Positions 22,389 to 32,793 are shown, counted from the stretch's first letter. The stretch is 64,000 bases of DNA from Methanobrevibacter ruminantium (GCA_004553595.1 SFKZ01000002.1:62001-126000), one strand, 5' to 3'. Translations and numbers: made by a program. Notes: generated by a model from the sequence alone, not told the origin.

Positions 22389-23206
22389 ATGATTGGGAGC
22401 AAATCAATTATTGAAGCTAAAATGCCATTAAAAAGATTGAAATACACATTTGATTATTGCAGCGCAAATCCCATAGGTTTTTTAATTATCTTATTCTTAA
22501 TCTGGTCTATAAATTTTATGAACAGCTATGCCGATGAACATACAATCAAATATAAGCTCATTTTTTATCCAATGGCATTTTTAGTGACTCTTTTTATGTA
22601 TGGGTATGGGTTGGCAATTACAAAAGACACCATAAGAAATGGAGAGAAATTGCCTATAATAAAACTTAAGCAATGCACTGTTTTTGGTATAAAAGCGTCC
22701 ATTATGATAACTCGCTATTCATTTATAGAAGGATTTCTATTATATGACCTTTCAACCAGATCCTATTTGCTGAATTTCACTTAAAATTTGCAGCATCCCA
22801 TTTGATTGAAACATTGAAATGATATTATTGGCATAATCCTGTAAGCACAATTGAATTTATCATTGTAAGCATTATGATAACATATATAGTTGCATTCTTT
22901 TTGAAAATTTCACTTGCAAGACTTGCAGATGGTGGAAGATTGCTTGGTGCATTCAACATACTTTCCATTAAACGCTGCATCGATACAATAGGATGGAGAC
23001 ATTATACTGCAGATTACACTAAGATTATGCTTTCAATAACAATTTTGGCTTACCTCCAATATGGAATTGACATGTTTGGATTCTTCAATTGGGTATTTGA
23101 TTTAATCATTGATCTTATGATATTCGCCATCGAATTCGTTGGAATCGGTATGATTTATCAAGAGTATAAGATTAAAAAAGTTAAAAGGTTTATAGAAATT
23201 GATTAA
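22389..23206 (+). pseudogene. DUF4013-like membrane protein, frameshift plus in-frame stop
   Basis: Two halves of one multi-span membrane protein: 22389-22784 (three hydrophobic spans, FDYCSANPIGFLIILFLI) and about 22780-23206 (ISLARLADGGRLLGAFNI and more spans). Between them the frame shifts near 22760, and an in-frame TGA lies at 22820-22822. The layout resembles DUF4013 proteins of methanogens and Firmicutes, whose function is unknown. Two independent lesions argue for a true pseudogene. Confidence 0.6.
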
Positions 23207-23304
23207 AATAAGTAAAATTATTTGTAAAATTATTTGTAAATAATTTATAAAATAATTTAAAAAAAAGTTTGAAAAATAAATAAGGTAAAAGCTAAAAGAT
23301 AAGA

Positions 23305-23643
23305 TCATAATAACTTCAAATCACCAGTGATCTTATCCAAAACATCATCTTCATCAGGACCTAATCCTAAAACAGTCACTGTTGATTTAGGCAATTGGGT
23401 TCTTCCTGCATCAGTCACCAAATAATATGCTACACCATGGGCTCTAGCAAGCTCCCTTAAATTATAAAGATCATGCAATGAAGGTGCTTTTAAAACCACT
23501 TTTGCATAGGCCTCATTTTCCCATTTTCTGATTTTTGCCTTGTCAGCCTGTTTATATGCACCTATAGCAGCATGGCAACATTGTGCAGCTATTTTTCCTT
23601 TTCCCATCTTGATGTCAGTTCTTACAATCATTACCTGTTTCAT
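23305..23643 (-). CDS. pth2: Peptidyl-tRNA hydrolase, archaeal/eukaryotic type (Pth2)
   Basis: 112 residues, the usual Pth2 size. It starts MKQVMIVRTDIKMGKGKIA, then QCCHAAIGAY, and ends with QLPKSTVTVLGLGPD and the Asp pair typical of the family. Pth2 cleaves peptides from tRNA released by abortive translation. The catalytic Lys (GKGKIAAQ) and the Thr/Asp region are present. Single gene with its own AT-rich promoter. Confidence 0.95.
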   Translation of the reverse strand: MKQVMIVRTDIKMGKGKIAAQCCHAAIGAYKQADKAKIRKWENEAYAKVVLKAPSLHDLYNLRELARAHGVAYYLVTDAGRTQLPKSTVTVLGLGPDEDDVLDKITGDLKLL

Positions 23644-23888
23644 TTAAATCCCAGTAAAATTAATTAAGAAAATCATTTTCCTATTTTTTTATATATTATT
23701 TTTATATTAAACTCAAAATTATTTAAATTTAACCAAAAAACGACTAATAAATATTTAACAAATGGGAAACAAATGGAATTTAACAGTATTACACAAAATT
23801 ATTATAAACTATTAAAAACAAATAATATTTATTATAAATTAATTAATCAAACTTATTATATTATTATTTTAGAGGAAACGGAGATAAA

Positions 23889-25664
23889 ATGAGTAGAATT
23901 TCTATTTTAGACAAGGACAAGTGCCAACCTAAAAAATGTAACTATGTATGTATGCACTATTGTCCTGGCGTACGTATGGAAGAAGATACAATTGTAATTG
24001 ATGAAAAGAGTAAAAAGCCACTAATTTCAGAAGAATTATGTTCCGGATGCGGTATCTGTACCAACAGATGTCCATTTGGTGCAGTCAGTGTTATCAATTT
24101 ACCAGAAGCTCTTGATGAGCCTATTCACCGTTACGGCCAAAATGCCTTTGAACTCTTTGGTTTACCTACCCTTAAGGATGGAACCGTTATTGGTTTGCTT
24201 GGTCAAAACGGTATTGGTAAGTCAACAATCATGAGGATATTGTCTGGAGAGCTTATCCCTAACCTTGGAAACTATGAAGAGGAAGCAAGTTGGGACAAAG
24301 TAATTGACTACTACAAAGGGTCAGCATTGCAAAACTACTTCAAATTGCTTCAAGCTGGTGAAATCAAGACAATCCATAAGCCACAAATGGTTGACCAGCT
24401 TTCCAAAGTCGTGAAAGGAAATGTAAAAACATTACTTACAAATGTGGATGAAAGAAACAAGTTAGATGAAATAGTAGATGATTTAGACCTTAAGAATGTT
24501 CTTGAAAGAGATATGCAAAACTTAAGTGGTGGGGAACTTCAAAGAGTGGCAATAGCTGCTACAGTTCTTCGTGAAGGTGATTTCTACTACTTCGACGAAC
24601 CGACATCCTGGTTGGATGTACGTCAAAGATTGAATGCCGTTAAGGTAATCCGTTCCCTTGCTGAAGCAGGCAAATCCGTACTTGTAATTGAGCACGACTT
24701 AGCTACCTTGGATGCTATGAGTGACAATGTGCATCTTCTTTACGGTGAACCTGGAGGATATGGTGTAGTAAGTGGAAATAAAGGTGTGAGAGTGGGAATA
24801 AATGCATACATCAATGGGTTCTTGCAAGAAGAGAATGTGAGAATTAGGAAACAGCCAATTGAATTCAGCATTCGTCCGCCAACACCTGAAGATGATGGCG
24901 AAGTCCTAAGTGAATACAGCGACCTTAAGAAGGAATACGATGGATTCACACTTGAGGCAGAAGCAGGTAAGATTTACCATGACGAGATTGTCACTGCATT
25001 CGGTTCAAACGGTATCGGTAAGACTACCTTTGCTAAGATATTAGCAGGAGTTGAAAAGGCAACTGAAGGAGACATCTTGGAAAAAGTGGATATTGCATAC
25101 AAGCCACAATACATTGAATCTGACTTTGATGGAACCGCACAGGAATTCCTTTATGCAAATGCTCCAACCTATGGCTCAAACATATTCAATAGTGAAATCG
25201 GAAGACCGCTTGCTCTCGATAACTTGCTTGACAAAAAGGTTAAGAAATTAAGTGGTGGAGAACTTCAAAGACTTGCACTTGCTGTAACATTATCACAAGA
25301 TGCAGACATTTATCTTTTCGACGAACCTACTGCATTCTTGGATGTAGAGCAAAGGTTGATTGCAGCTAGAGTAATCAGAAAGATCATTGAAAGCAGAAAT
25401 GCAGCATCATTGATCGTAGACCACGATATCGTATTTATTGACTACATTTCAGATAGGGCTATGGTATTCAGTGGAGAACCTGGACTCAATGGTATCGCTT
25501 CCAAGCCAGCAGACCTTAGAACAAGCATGAATCAGTTCTTAGGAGACTTGGACATTACCTTTAGAAGAGATAAGGAAACTAAACGTCCTAGAGTAAATAA
25601 ATATGACTCTTACCTTGACAGAGAACAAAAAGAGCAAGGAGAGTATTACTACTTAAAAGACTAA
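23889..25664 (+). CDS. rli: ABCE1/RLI ribosome recycling ATPase
   Basis: 591 residues. An N-terminal ferredoxin-like domain has CQPKKCNYVCMHYCPG and CSGCGICTNRCPFG for two 4Fe-4S clusters. NBD1 has GQNGIGKST and LSGGELQRVA, and NBD2 has GSNGIGKTT and LSGGELQRLA; each has a DEPT Walker B. With aRF1 or Pelota it splits 70S-type ribosomes after termination or stalling, so it is a partner of the Pelota gene at 61912. GGAG precedes the ATG. Intact and full length. Confidence 0.97.
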   Translation: MSRISILDKDKCQPKKCNYVCMHYCPGVRMEEDTIVIDEKSKKPLISEELCSGCGICTNRCPFGAVSVINLPEALDEPIHRYGQNAFELFGLPTLKDGTVIGLLGQNGIGKSTIMRILSGELIPNLGNYEEEASWDKVIDYYKGSALQNYFKLLQAGEIKTIHKPQMVDQLSKVVKGNVKTLLTNVDERNKLDEIVDDLDLKNVLERDMQNLSGGELQRVAIAATVLREGDFYYFDEPTSWLDVRQRLNAVKVIRSLAEAGKSVLVIEHDLATLDAMSDNVHLLYGEPGGYGVVSGNKGVRVGINAYINGFLQEENVRIRKQPIEFSIRPPTPEDDGEVLSEYSDLKKEYDGFTLEAEAGKIYHDEIVTAFGSNGIGKTTFAKILAGVEKATEGDILEKVDIAYKPQYIESDFDGTAQEFLYANAPTYGSNIFNSEIGRPLALDNLLDKKVKKLSGGELQRLALAVTLSQDADIYLFDEPTAFLDVEQRLIAARVIRKIIESRNAASLIVDHDIVFIDYISDRAMVFSGEPGLNGIASKPADLRTSMNQFLGDLDITFRRDKETKRPRVNKYDSYLDREQKEQGEYYYLKD

Positions 25665-25730
25665 AAAACTATAGTGCAAAAATAATTTTTAAAAATGAAA
25701 TTTCATTAACTTGGCAAGTGGTGATTTTTT

Positions 25731-26603
25731 ATGAATGGCATTGTTTCCATAGAAAATATATCAAAAAAATTTGATAAGAATTATGTTTTAAATGGAGTTA
25801 CAATCAACATCCCGAAAGGCTCAATCTGTGGTCTTATTGGACCAAATGGTGCAGGGAAAACAACACTTCTAAGAATTATCACATCACTGCAAAAAGCAGA
25901 TTCTGGCCAAGTTAATGTTAATGCTAATGTCTTTAGCGGGCTGATTGAAGAGCCCGCCTTATTTTATGAACTTAATGCAAGCCAAAACATTACACAACAA
26001 TTAATTTTATATGGGCTTGAAGATGAATTCAATCCAAAGGATTTCCTTGAATATCTTGGACTTGAAGATACAAAAAATAAAAAAGTGAAGCATTTTTCAC
26101 TAGGAATGAAACAAAAGCTTGCAATTGCAATGATGCTTGTTGGAAATCCAGAATTGATCATTTTAGATGAACCTATGAATGGATTGGATCCAAAAGGAAT
26201 CATTAGCCTTAGAAATCTGATTTTAGAATTAAATGAGGAAGGAGTGACTTTCTTAATTTCAAGCCATCTTCTTTATGAACTTGAAAAAATAGCTACTGAT
26301 TTTATTTTTATTAACCATGGTAAAATCATATCCGAAATGACAAGTGAGGAATTCTCAAATGCCAATAAAGGACATATCCAATTGGAAGTTAATGATAAAG
26401 ATTCATTTGAAAATGCAATGAATGATTTGAAAATCTCATATGTGGAAGCAGATAATTTAAAAATGAATATCTTTTCCAATTATACAATTACTGACTTGAT
26501 AATCAAACTCAATGACTATGGTTGCATTGTTACAAAATGCTTTAATGTTGAAACTAGTTTAGAGGAATTTTTTATAAGGTTGATGGATGAAAATGACAAA
26601 TAA
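25731..26603 (+). CDS. ABC transporter ATP-binding protein
   Basis: 290 residues with GPNGAGKTT, FSLGMKQKLAIAMML (signature) and LIILDEPMNGLDPKG. The type is that of BcrA/drug or bacteriocin exporters, with a short C-terminal regulatory tail. The start is preceded by GGTGAT. It overlaps the permease gene by 17 bases, so they form an exporter pair. Cargo is unknown; it could be an antimicrobial peptide or lipid. Confidence 0.88.
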   Translation: MNGIVSIENISKKFDKNYVLNGVTINIPKGSICGLIGPNGAGKTTLLRIITSLQKADSGQVNVNANVFSGLIEEPALFYELNASQNITQQLILYGLEDEFNPKDFLEYLGLEDTKNKKVKHFSLGMKQKLAIAMMLVGNPELIILDEPMNGLDPKGIISLRNLILELNEEGVTFLISSHLLYELEKIATDFIFINHGKIISEMTSEEFSNANKGHIQLEVNDKDSFENAMNDLKISYVEADNLKMNIFSNYTITDLIIKLNDYGCIVTKCFNVETSLEEFFIRLMDENDK

Positions 26604-27327
26604 AATTCTTAAAGCTGAATTGTACAAGATTTTTCATGAAAAATGGTTATATCTAGCTTGTTTTTTCATGATAATATTCTCAATCGGATTTATTCTCATG
26701 CAGAAGACAGCAATGTCATATACTGTTGGAATAAACAGGGTTGTCTTTTTGCCTATGGTAATGTATGGAATTGTAATTTCAGTATTAATCAGCCTATTTG
26801 TATCTGAAGAATTTGATGAGGGGTTCATCAAAAACAAGATCATTTCCAATAATAACCGTAGAGAAATATATCTTACAGGATTGCTATCAAATTTAATTGC
26901 ATCAGTAATAGTTTATCTTATTACTGCTTTATTCACTTTGATTGTTTCCTATTTCCTATTTTCAATCAATATCTCCATTTTGGATTATGTTTTATATTTC
27001 ATATTTGGGATTTTCATAATGCTTGTGTTCGTAGGAATATTCTATTTGGTCTCAATAGTTGTTGGGAAAAAATCAAAGGCAATCATCATAAATATGGGAT
27101 TAGCATTCATACTGTTGATTGCAGCTTTGATCATGAATGGAATGTTAATGACTGATAATAATCTCTTAATTCAATTCCTATTTGATATAAATCCCTATGG
27201 ACAAACAGCCCAATTAACTTCAATGAACCGCTTAGATATGAGGGAATCTATAAAAATTGATGCATTTCTCTTTATCATATTTACCATATTTGGAATTAAA
27301 TACTTTAATAAAAAAGATATTAATTAA
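26587..27327 (+). CDS. ABC-2 type permease
   Basis: 246 residues with six hydrophobic segments (about 15-35, 50-75, 100-125, 135-160, 165-190, 220-238) and little soluble sequence. It is typical of the membrane half of ABC-2 exporters and partners the ATPase encoded just upstream. A charged loop (EEFDEGFIKNKIISNNNRRE) follows the second span, as in this family, and may contact the ATPase. Start at 26587 or 26593. Confidence 0.82.
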   Translation: MKMTNKILKAELYKIFHEKWLYLACFFMIIFSIGFILMQKTAMSYTVGINRVVFLPMVMYGIVISVLISLFVSEEFDEGFIKNKIISNNNRREIYLTGLLSNLIASVIVYLITALFTLIVSYFLFSINISILDYVLYFIFGIFIMLVFVGIFYLVSIVVGKKSKAIIINMGLAFILLIAALIMNGMLMTDNNLLIQFLFDINPYGQTAQLTSMNRLDMRESIKIDAFLFIIFTIFGIKYFNKKDIN

Positions 27328-27509
27328 TATTTAATATTTTTTTAACTTTTTTAAAAGTTTTATAACATACGAACCATATTACATGAAATTACATGAAAAA
27401 TATAAAGAATAGTTTAAAATTGCTTAAATAAAAAAATAAGAGAAAATAAACAATGAAAAAAATTATAAAAAATTAATAAAAAAGAAAATGAAACTAAATA
27501 AAAAAATAA

Positions 27510-28670
27510 TTATTTAGTTCTTAAAGCTTCAACAGCAAGCACAAATTCACGAGCAAATACCTTGACTTTTTCTGGGTCGATTGAATAGCTTACTCTTAAG
27601 TAGTTATGACCAAAGGTATTGCTGGTATATGAACCTTGTCTGGTGAACACCTTTTTCTCAATCAAATAGGAAGACATGTCTTCAGGATCGATTCCCGCAC
27701 CTGATAAGTCAATTCCCATCATGTTTGCACTTGATGGATAAACAGGCAAGAAGACACCTTCACATTGGTCAACCGCTTCCTTGATAATCTTTTGATTTTC
27801 AAAAGTGGTATCTCTGACCCTATCAATCCATTGTGGCTTGGATTTCAAGGCAGCAAGTGCACCAGCTTGTGCAATCATATTTGTACCTACATCGTTAATG
27901 ATAATGCTTTTTACTACATCAATCACTTCTTCGCTTGAAATGATAGCTCCTAATCTTAAACCTGCCATACCAAATATCTTGGAGAAACTGTAACAGGTTA
28001 TAGTGTTGTTTGGAGCATATTTAGCACAAAGAGTGTGGTTGTAAGCGAAGTCTCTATAAGTTACATCATGCAAGAGGAAAATGTCATTTTCAATAGCTAT
28101 TTCTGCAAATTCCTTGATTTCCTCTTCAGTGTAAGAGCTTCCAAGTGGGTTTAATGGATCGATTAAGAGAATGACCCTGGTGTTCTCATCCATATTTTCC
28201 CTTACTAATTTTGGAGTTAACTTATAGCTGTTTTCTTCACTGTAGATCTTTACTTGTCTTACCTCTGCAGCAAATCTGCTTGCAAAGTTATCAATAATTA
28301 GATATCCTGGATCTGGTGTGATAACATTGTCCTCAGGAGATAAAACCGCATTCATGGCTAAGTATAATGATTCGGTTGCACCGGCGTTAACATATATGCT
28401 TAAGTCTTCCAATTCCAAATCTTTCAAAATCAAAGATTGCAGTTCTGTAAAACCTTCTGGAGGTGGGTACTTGCAGTATTCGTCACTTCCAATGCAGTCA
28501 ATCATTGCCTTGTGTACATCCTCATTGTGACCAATATGCAATTCATTTGTATTCTGACCCATCCAAATCATTTCTTTATCCTTAAAAACAGCTTCAAAAA
28601 AGTGGTTTGCAGATTCATAACCATCTGGAATAATCTTAGCTGCTTTTGCATATTTCTTCTTTTGGATCAT
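27510..28670 (-). CDS. PLP-dependent aminotransferase (class I/II)
   Basis: 386 residues. VNAGATESLYLAMN, DPLNPLGSSY and LLHDVTYRDF form the PLP-binding core, and YSFSKIFGMAGLRLG contains the Schiff-base Lys and the conserved Arg after it. A further substrate-type Arg lies in NYLRVSYS. The family includes aspartate and aromatic aminotransferases; the exact amino acid cannot be told. It stands alone with AT-rich flanks. Confidence 0.85.
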   Translation of the reverse strand: MIQKKKYAKAAKIIPDGYESANHFFEAVFKDKEMIWMGQNTNELHIGHNEDVHKAMIDCIGSDEYCKYPPPEGFTELQSLILKDLELEDLSIYVNAGATESLYLAMNAVLSPEDNVITPDPGYLIIDNFASRFAAEVRQVKIYSEENSYKLTPKLVRENMDENTRVILLIDPLNPLGSSYTEEEIKEFAEIAIENDIFLLHDVTYRDFAYNHTLCAKYAPNNTITCYSFSKIFGMAGLRLGAIISSEEVIDVVKSIIINDVGTNMIAQAGALAALKSKPQWIDRVRDTTFENQKIIKEAVDQCEGVFLPVYPSSANMMGIDLSGAGIDPEDMSSYLIEKKVFTRQGSYTSNTFGHNYLRVSYSIDPEKVKVFAREFVLAVEALRTK

Positions 28671-28995
28671 CTTATCACAAATCCTATATCTTAATTAAAA
28701 ATCTAAAAATAATTTTAATAAATATAATTTAATAGTGTCAGTTTTTAAAAAAAAAATCAAACTGAATATGTTTTCAAATAAACATACAACATTATAGTAT
28801 CTATTAAAAGTAACATATAAAATTATTTATAAAAATAAGAAAAAATAACTTAGATTTTTAAAAAATGATTAATAATTAATAAATGAAATAAAAAAAGTAA
28901 TAAAGAAAGACAATAGGTAAAAGGATAAAAAAATCAAAAAAGTAAAAAAAAAATAAAGAATGAAAAGAATAAAGAGAATAAAAAAAGGAACTAAA
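28671..28995. other. AT-rich intergenic stretch, nothing recognised
   Basis: About 325 bases, over 80 percent A+T, upstream of the aminotransferase gene and downstream of radB. No gene, repeat or hairpin stands out. Confidence 0.4.
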
Positions 28996-29694
28996 TTATT
29001 CAATTCCATTGTTAGTTATCAAGAAGTGAACAGCCAATCCTTCTCTTTTTGATTTATGCCTTTTTAAAAGAGCTATTCTTTGATTGGTTCCTTCTTCACG
29101 CTTGAGTTCAATGATGATTTTGCTTCTGTATTGAATGATTGTTCCACCAACAGGAGAGAAATCCTCTTCACTTTCCTCATCAAATGAGGCATAGATTTGA
29201 TTTGTAACAAGAACAGCAAGATCATGATTGATTGCAAGTGCAGAAAGCATTTGCATCTGTTTTCCTAAAAGGTGAGATTTTGTGCTGTCATCTTCAACCC
29301 TAAACAATGCAACAGCAGAGTCCAATATTATGAGTTCAACATCTGCACTATTGGAAGATATCCAAGATTCAATAAGACCAAGATCCTCTTCCTGCTCCTT
29401 AAATGAAGTAGGTTCGAATACAATGATATTCTTTGCAACGGTATCGAAATCCTCTCCAGAAATTTGTCTAATCCTATCAACTGATATTCCACCTTCAGTA
29501 TCAATGTAAACCACTTTTTTTCCTCTTTTGGCTACACCAATAGCTATATTTAGACAAATATTGGTTTTACCTACACCTGGAGGACCGTATACCTGTGTAA
29601 TTGTCCTTTTTTCAATTCCTCCATCCAACAATTCATCTAAAGGAGAGTTAGTGGAAATCTTTTCCTGACTTGTCATGTTAGATAATATTTTCAT
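28996..29694 (-). CDS. radB: RadB, archaeal RecA/Rad51 paralogue
   Basis: 232 residues, the short RadB form without the N-terminal helix-hairpin-helix of RadA. The Walker A is YGPPGVGKTN, the Walker B is LIILDSAVALF, and LVTNQIYASF follows. RadB binds ATP and single-stranded DNA and assists RadA in recombination, with weak ATPase activity. Start at ATG 29694, with a GGGA-type site upstream. Confidence 0.93.
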   Translation of the reverse strand: MKILSNMTSQEKISTNSPLDELLDGGIEKRTITQVYGPPGVGKTNICLNIAIGVAKRGKKVVYIDTEGGISVDRIRQISGEDFDTVAKNIIVFEPTSFKEQEEDLGLIESWISSNSADVELIILDSAVALFRVEDDSTKSHLLGKQMQMLSALAINHDLAVLVTNQIYASFDEESEEDFSPVGGTIIQYRSKIIIELKREEGTNQRIALLKRHKSKREGLAVHFLITNNGIE

Positions 29695-29893
29695 TTCTTT
29701 CCCTTCAAATAATAAAATAATTTTATAATTTTTATATTTTAATAATTTTAATAATGATCAAATTAAAATTTTAATCTGTAAACATAATATTTAATTAGAT
29801 ATATTTAAAGTTAATTTTTTTATAGATTCCAATCAACAGATTAAATCAAATATTATAATAAACTTGTAAAAATGATTAATAGAGATAATTTTC

Positions 29894-30526
29894 CTAAATC
29901 AGTTTCTCCAAATCCTCTTTTAAGGAATCCATATCATTGGAATCGAATCCGTTTCTAACTAAAGTGGGCTTGGATGCACTTAAGTCTATTACAGTGGATG
30001 GCTTTGCAGCACCTAAATCACCAACATCTATAACCAAATCAATATCATTTCCAATCTGCTTTAGAATATCCTGAGGATTTGATAAAGTGCATTCATTTGT
30101 AATGTTTGCACTTGTGGTTGTTATTGGAAACAAGCTTGCAAGCAATCGGGCTATCTTATAATCCGGAATTCTCACTCCAACTTTAGCGCTTGCACTGACA
30201 TAGGGAGAAACTATCTTTTTCTTGTTTAAAATAAATGTAAATGGCCCAGGAAGCCACTTATTGACAATAGCTCTTGAATTTTTATTTAAGTCTGCAATCA
30301 GTTCCAAGCTATTTGCATCTTGAACCAACACAGACAATGGCTTTGATGAATCTCTTTTTTTAATTTCATAGATTTTCTTAACTGCATCGTTATTGAAAAT
30401 ATTTGCTCCAAGTCCATAAACGGTATCTGTAGGATAGAGAATGATACCTCCAACTGCCATTATATCAATGGCTTCACCGATTAGGTCCATGTCTGGATTT
30501 TCAGGACTTATTTTAAATATTTTCAT
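29894..30526 (-). CDS. sua5: L-threonylcarbamoyladenylate synthase (Sua5/YrdC/YciO)
   Basis: 210 residues, a single YrdC domain without the C-terminal Sua5 domain. The motif YPTDTVYGLGAN is the substrate-binding signature, followed by KKRDSSKPLSVLVQD and TTTSANIT. It makes the threonylcarbamoyl-AMP used by the KEOPS complex to form t6A37 in ANN-decoding tRNAs. The partner Kae1/Bud32 gene is not in the window. Confidence 0.9.
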   Translation of the reverse strand: MKIFKISPENPDMDLIGEAIDIMAVGGIILYPTDTVYGLGANIFNNDAVKKIYEIKKRDSSKPLSVLVQDANSLELIADLNKNSRAIVNKWLPGPFTFILNKKKIVSPYVSASAKVGVRIPDYKIARLLASLFPITTTSANITNECTLSNPQDILKQIGNDIDLVIDVGDLGAAKPSTVIDLSASKPTLVRNGFDSNDMDSLKEDLEKLI

Positions 30527-30637
30527 AAATTCACCAAATAGATTGAATATAATTTTGATTAATTTTTTAACTTCAATTTTAAACTTTACTAAGATAATCT
30601 AATTAAATATATATTAGTTAATCAATATAATAAAATT

Positions 30638-31240
30638 ATGCTTAATAGTTTACGACCATATCTTACAAAATTTTTAGAACCTTTGGCTAGTCGATTGAAT
30701 ATTAATCCAAATATTGTAACTGTAATCTCCCCATTTTTGGCGATTATCTCAGCATATTTCTTTGCTACAGGAAATCTAATAGGAGGAGCAATATTTATCC
30801 TTCTCAGCGGATTCTTGGATGTTGTTGATGGGGCTGTTGCAAGATACCATGATAGGGCAAGCCCATTTGGAGCATTCTTGGATTCCACTATGGATCGTTT
30901 TGCAGATGCAATCATATTCATAGGAATCATATTTGGAGGATACTGTCACTGGTTTGTAGGTGTTTTAGCTATTCACTCAGCAATTACAGTCAGTTATGTT
31001 AGGGCAAGAGCAGAATCTCAAGGTGTTGAGTGCAATATAGGAATAGCTGAACGTGCAGTCAGAATGATAATCTTAATGTTAGGTGCATTAATTGCAGCAA
31101 TATTCCATTCAAACATAATTTTCACATATTTCATTTACATACTTGTAGTTCTTTCATACTTTACAGTTGGTCAAAGAATATTCCATGTATGGAAAGAATT
31201 GAATGGACCAAAACAACATAGGCAAAAAAGAGTAAGATAA
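30638..31240 (+). CDS. CDP-alcohol phosphatidyltransferase (probable archaetidylinositol phosphate synthase)
   Basis: 200 residues with about six membrane helices. The motif DVVDGAVARYHDRASPFGAF followed by DSTMDRFAD fits D-x2-D-G-x2-A-R-x8-G-x3-D-x3-D, the metal and CDP-lipid site. Methanogens use such enzymes to join CDP-archaeol with inositol phosphate, serine or glycerol. The neighbour DUF357 gene just downstream on the same strand is often found beside the inositol-type enzyme, which favours archaetidylinositol phosphate synthase, but specificity is inferred. Confidence 0.85.
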   Translation: MLNSLRPYLTKFLEPLASRLNINPNIVTVISPFLAIISAYFFATGNLIGGAIFILLSGFLDVVDGAVARYHDRASPFGAFLDSTMDRFADAIIFIGIIFGGYCHWFVGVLAIHSAITVSYVRARAESQGVECNIGIAERAVRMIILMLGALIAAIFHSNIIFTYFIYILVVLSYFTVGQRIFHVWKELNGPKQHRQKRVR

Positions 31241-31366
31241 AATTATATTAATTGGAAAATTTTGAAAATTTAAAAATTTAAAATTTTTCAATATTAATAT
31301 TTCTAAAAAAAAATTCAATAATGAAATTAAAAAAAAATAAAATTTAAATCGTTCGGAGCATATGAA

Positions 31367-31609
31367 ATGAAAGATCTTGAAAGTGAAGAGAAAATTGCAA
31401 TCGATATTGCAAAACTTGAGAGAAACTTGAAACAAGTTGAAGACATCAAGTTCGAAGGAAAAGAGAAGGAAGTTTATGACAGAGCAGTCGATTATTGGAA
31501 TGATTCAAAATATTACCTAGAGAAAAAAGACACAAGAACTGCTTTTGGTTGTATTGAATATAGCCACGGTTTACTCGATGCACTAAGAATGATACATGGA
31601 TTAATATAA
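31367..31609 (+). CDS. DUF357 family protein
   Basis: 80 residues, all helix. The pattern KEVYDRAVDYWNDSKYYLEK then GCIEYSHGLLDALRM is the DUF357 two-helix hairpin found only in archaea. An EYSHG core and a DYW/DSKYY surface are conserved. The function is unknown, but the genes are usually next to phospholipid head-group transferases, as here. GGAG precedes ATG 31367. Confidence 0.8.
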   Translation: MKDLESEEKIAIDIAKLERNLKQVEDIKFEGKEKEVYDRAVDYWNDSKYYLEKKDTRTAFGCIEYSHGLLDALRMIHGLI

Positions 31610-31937
31610 TTAAATATTCAATTGATTAAATGATAGTTTTATATCGTAAACTATAAAATAATTAAACTTTGTATCTAAAATATTTATCAAATTGAAATTT
31701 CAAAAATTTGAATGATCTTTTGATTGAAATTTTGGAAAAATTCTAAAAAATGATGAAAAATCATCCATAAATATACAAACTATTTGATAGAATAAAAACT
31801 AAAAATTTAAATACTTTCAACAATAAATATTTATTCAACATAATAAGAACAATTTTTAATTTTAAAAATTTAAACTAACTCTAAAATTTTCAAAATTAAA
31901 TTTAAAAATATTTTGATTAAAAATGGGAGATATCATT
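31610..31937. other. AT-rich intergenic stretch, nothing recognised
   Basis: About 325 bases, over 80 percent A+T. Only a GGGAG ribosome binding site at the right end is identifiable. Confidence 0.4.
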
Positions 31938-32126
31938 ATGACAGATATTGATGTTACTGAAATTAGAATTATCTTAGAGGATCTTACTGAAGAACAATTA
32001 ATTAATATCTTAGAAAAAAACGGTTACACTAATAAAGGTAAAAAAAATGTATTGATTAGAGAAATCATGACTAAAATTTCTCATGATATTGTTATCCAAG
32101 AATTAGATGAACTTGGTGCAATATAA
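31938..32126 (+). CDS. Small helical protein, SAP-like
   Basis: 62 residues from ATG 31938 (GGGAG 11 bases upstream). The segment LTEEQLINILEKNGYTNKG followed by KKNVLIREIM looks like a SAP-type helix-extended loop-helix, which often binds DNA. The match is weak. It stands alone with its own promoter region. Confidence 0.45.
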   Translation: MTDIDVTEIRIILEDLTEEQLINILEKNGYTNKGKKNVLIREIMTKISHDIVIQELDELGAI

Positions 32127-32283
32127 TCATTTACTTTTTTTATTTTTTTTACTTCTTTATCTCTTTTACAAATTTTACTACTTTTTTATATAAATTTATA
32201 CTTACAGATTATCTAATTGCTTTTTTTACTAATTTTTTATTTAAACATAAACAATAAATAATTTATCAGATAAAATCTTTAAT

Positions 32284-32793
32284 ATGATTCTAAAAACAGA
32301 AAGACTTATCCTAAGACCTTGGGAGGAAAGTGATGCAGAATGCCTATACCATTTTGCAAGGAATCCTAAAATTGGGCCTATTGCAGGTTGGTCCCCACAC
32401 AAAAGTGTTGAGGAAAGCTTAGAAATTATCAAAACTCTTTTTTCCAAAAAGGAAACTTATGCAATTACCATAGACGATAATGCAATAGGCTGTGCAGGGC
32501 TTTTATTCTATCCACACACTAATCATTACTGGGGAGACGATGGAGTTGAATTAGGTTATTGGATTGGAGAGGAATATTGGGGTCAAGGATTAGTTGCTGA
32601 AGCATGTGAAGAACTGATTAAACATGCTTTTGAAGATTTGAACATTACCAGAATCCATGCCAGTTACAGATATGAAAACCACAAATCAAAAAGAGTCTTG
32701 GAAAAATTAGGATTCAAGTATTATTGTGATATGAAAAATACAGATCTCTCTGGAAATGAAACACGAGAAATAGCTATGCTTTTAGAAAAATAA
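32284..32793 (+). CDS. GNAT acetyltransferase (RimJ/RimL-like)
   Basis: 169 residues starting MILKTERLILRPWEESD, the standard RimJ/RimL opening. It then has VELGYWIGEEYWGQGLVAEA with the acetyl-CoA pyrophosphate loop (G-x-G-L-V/A) and RIHASYRYENHKSKRVLEKL with the conserved Asn and Ser. It transfers acetyl groups to an amine, often a protein N-terminus or an antibiotic; the acceptor is unknown. Confidence 0.88.
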   Translation: MILKTERLILRPWEESDAECLYHFARNPKIGPIAGWSPHKSVEESLEIIKTLFSKKETYAITIDDNAIGCAGLLFYPHTNHYWGDDGVELGYWIGEEYWGQGLVAEACEELIKHAFEDLNITRIHASYRYENHKSKRVLEKLGFKYYCDMKNTDLSGNETREIAMLLEK

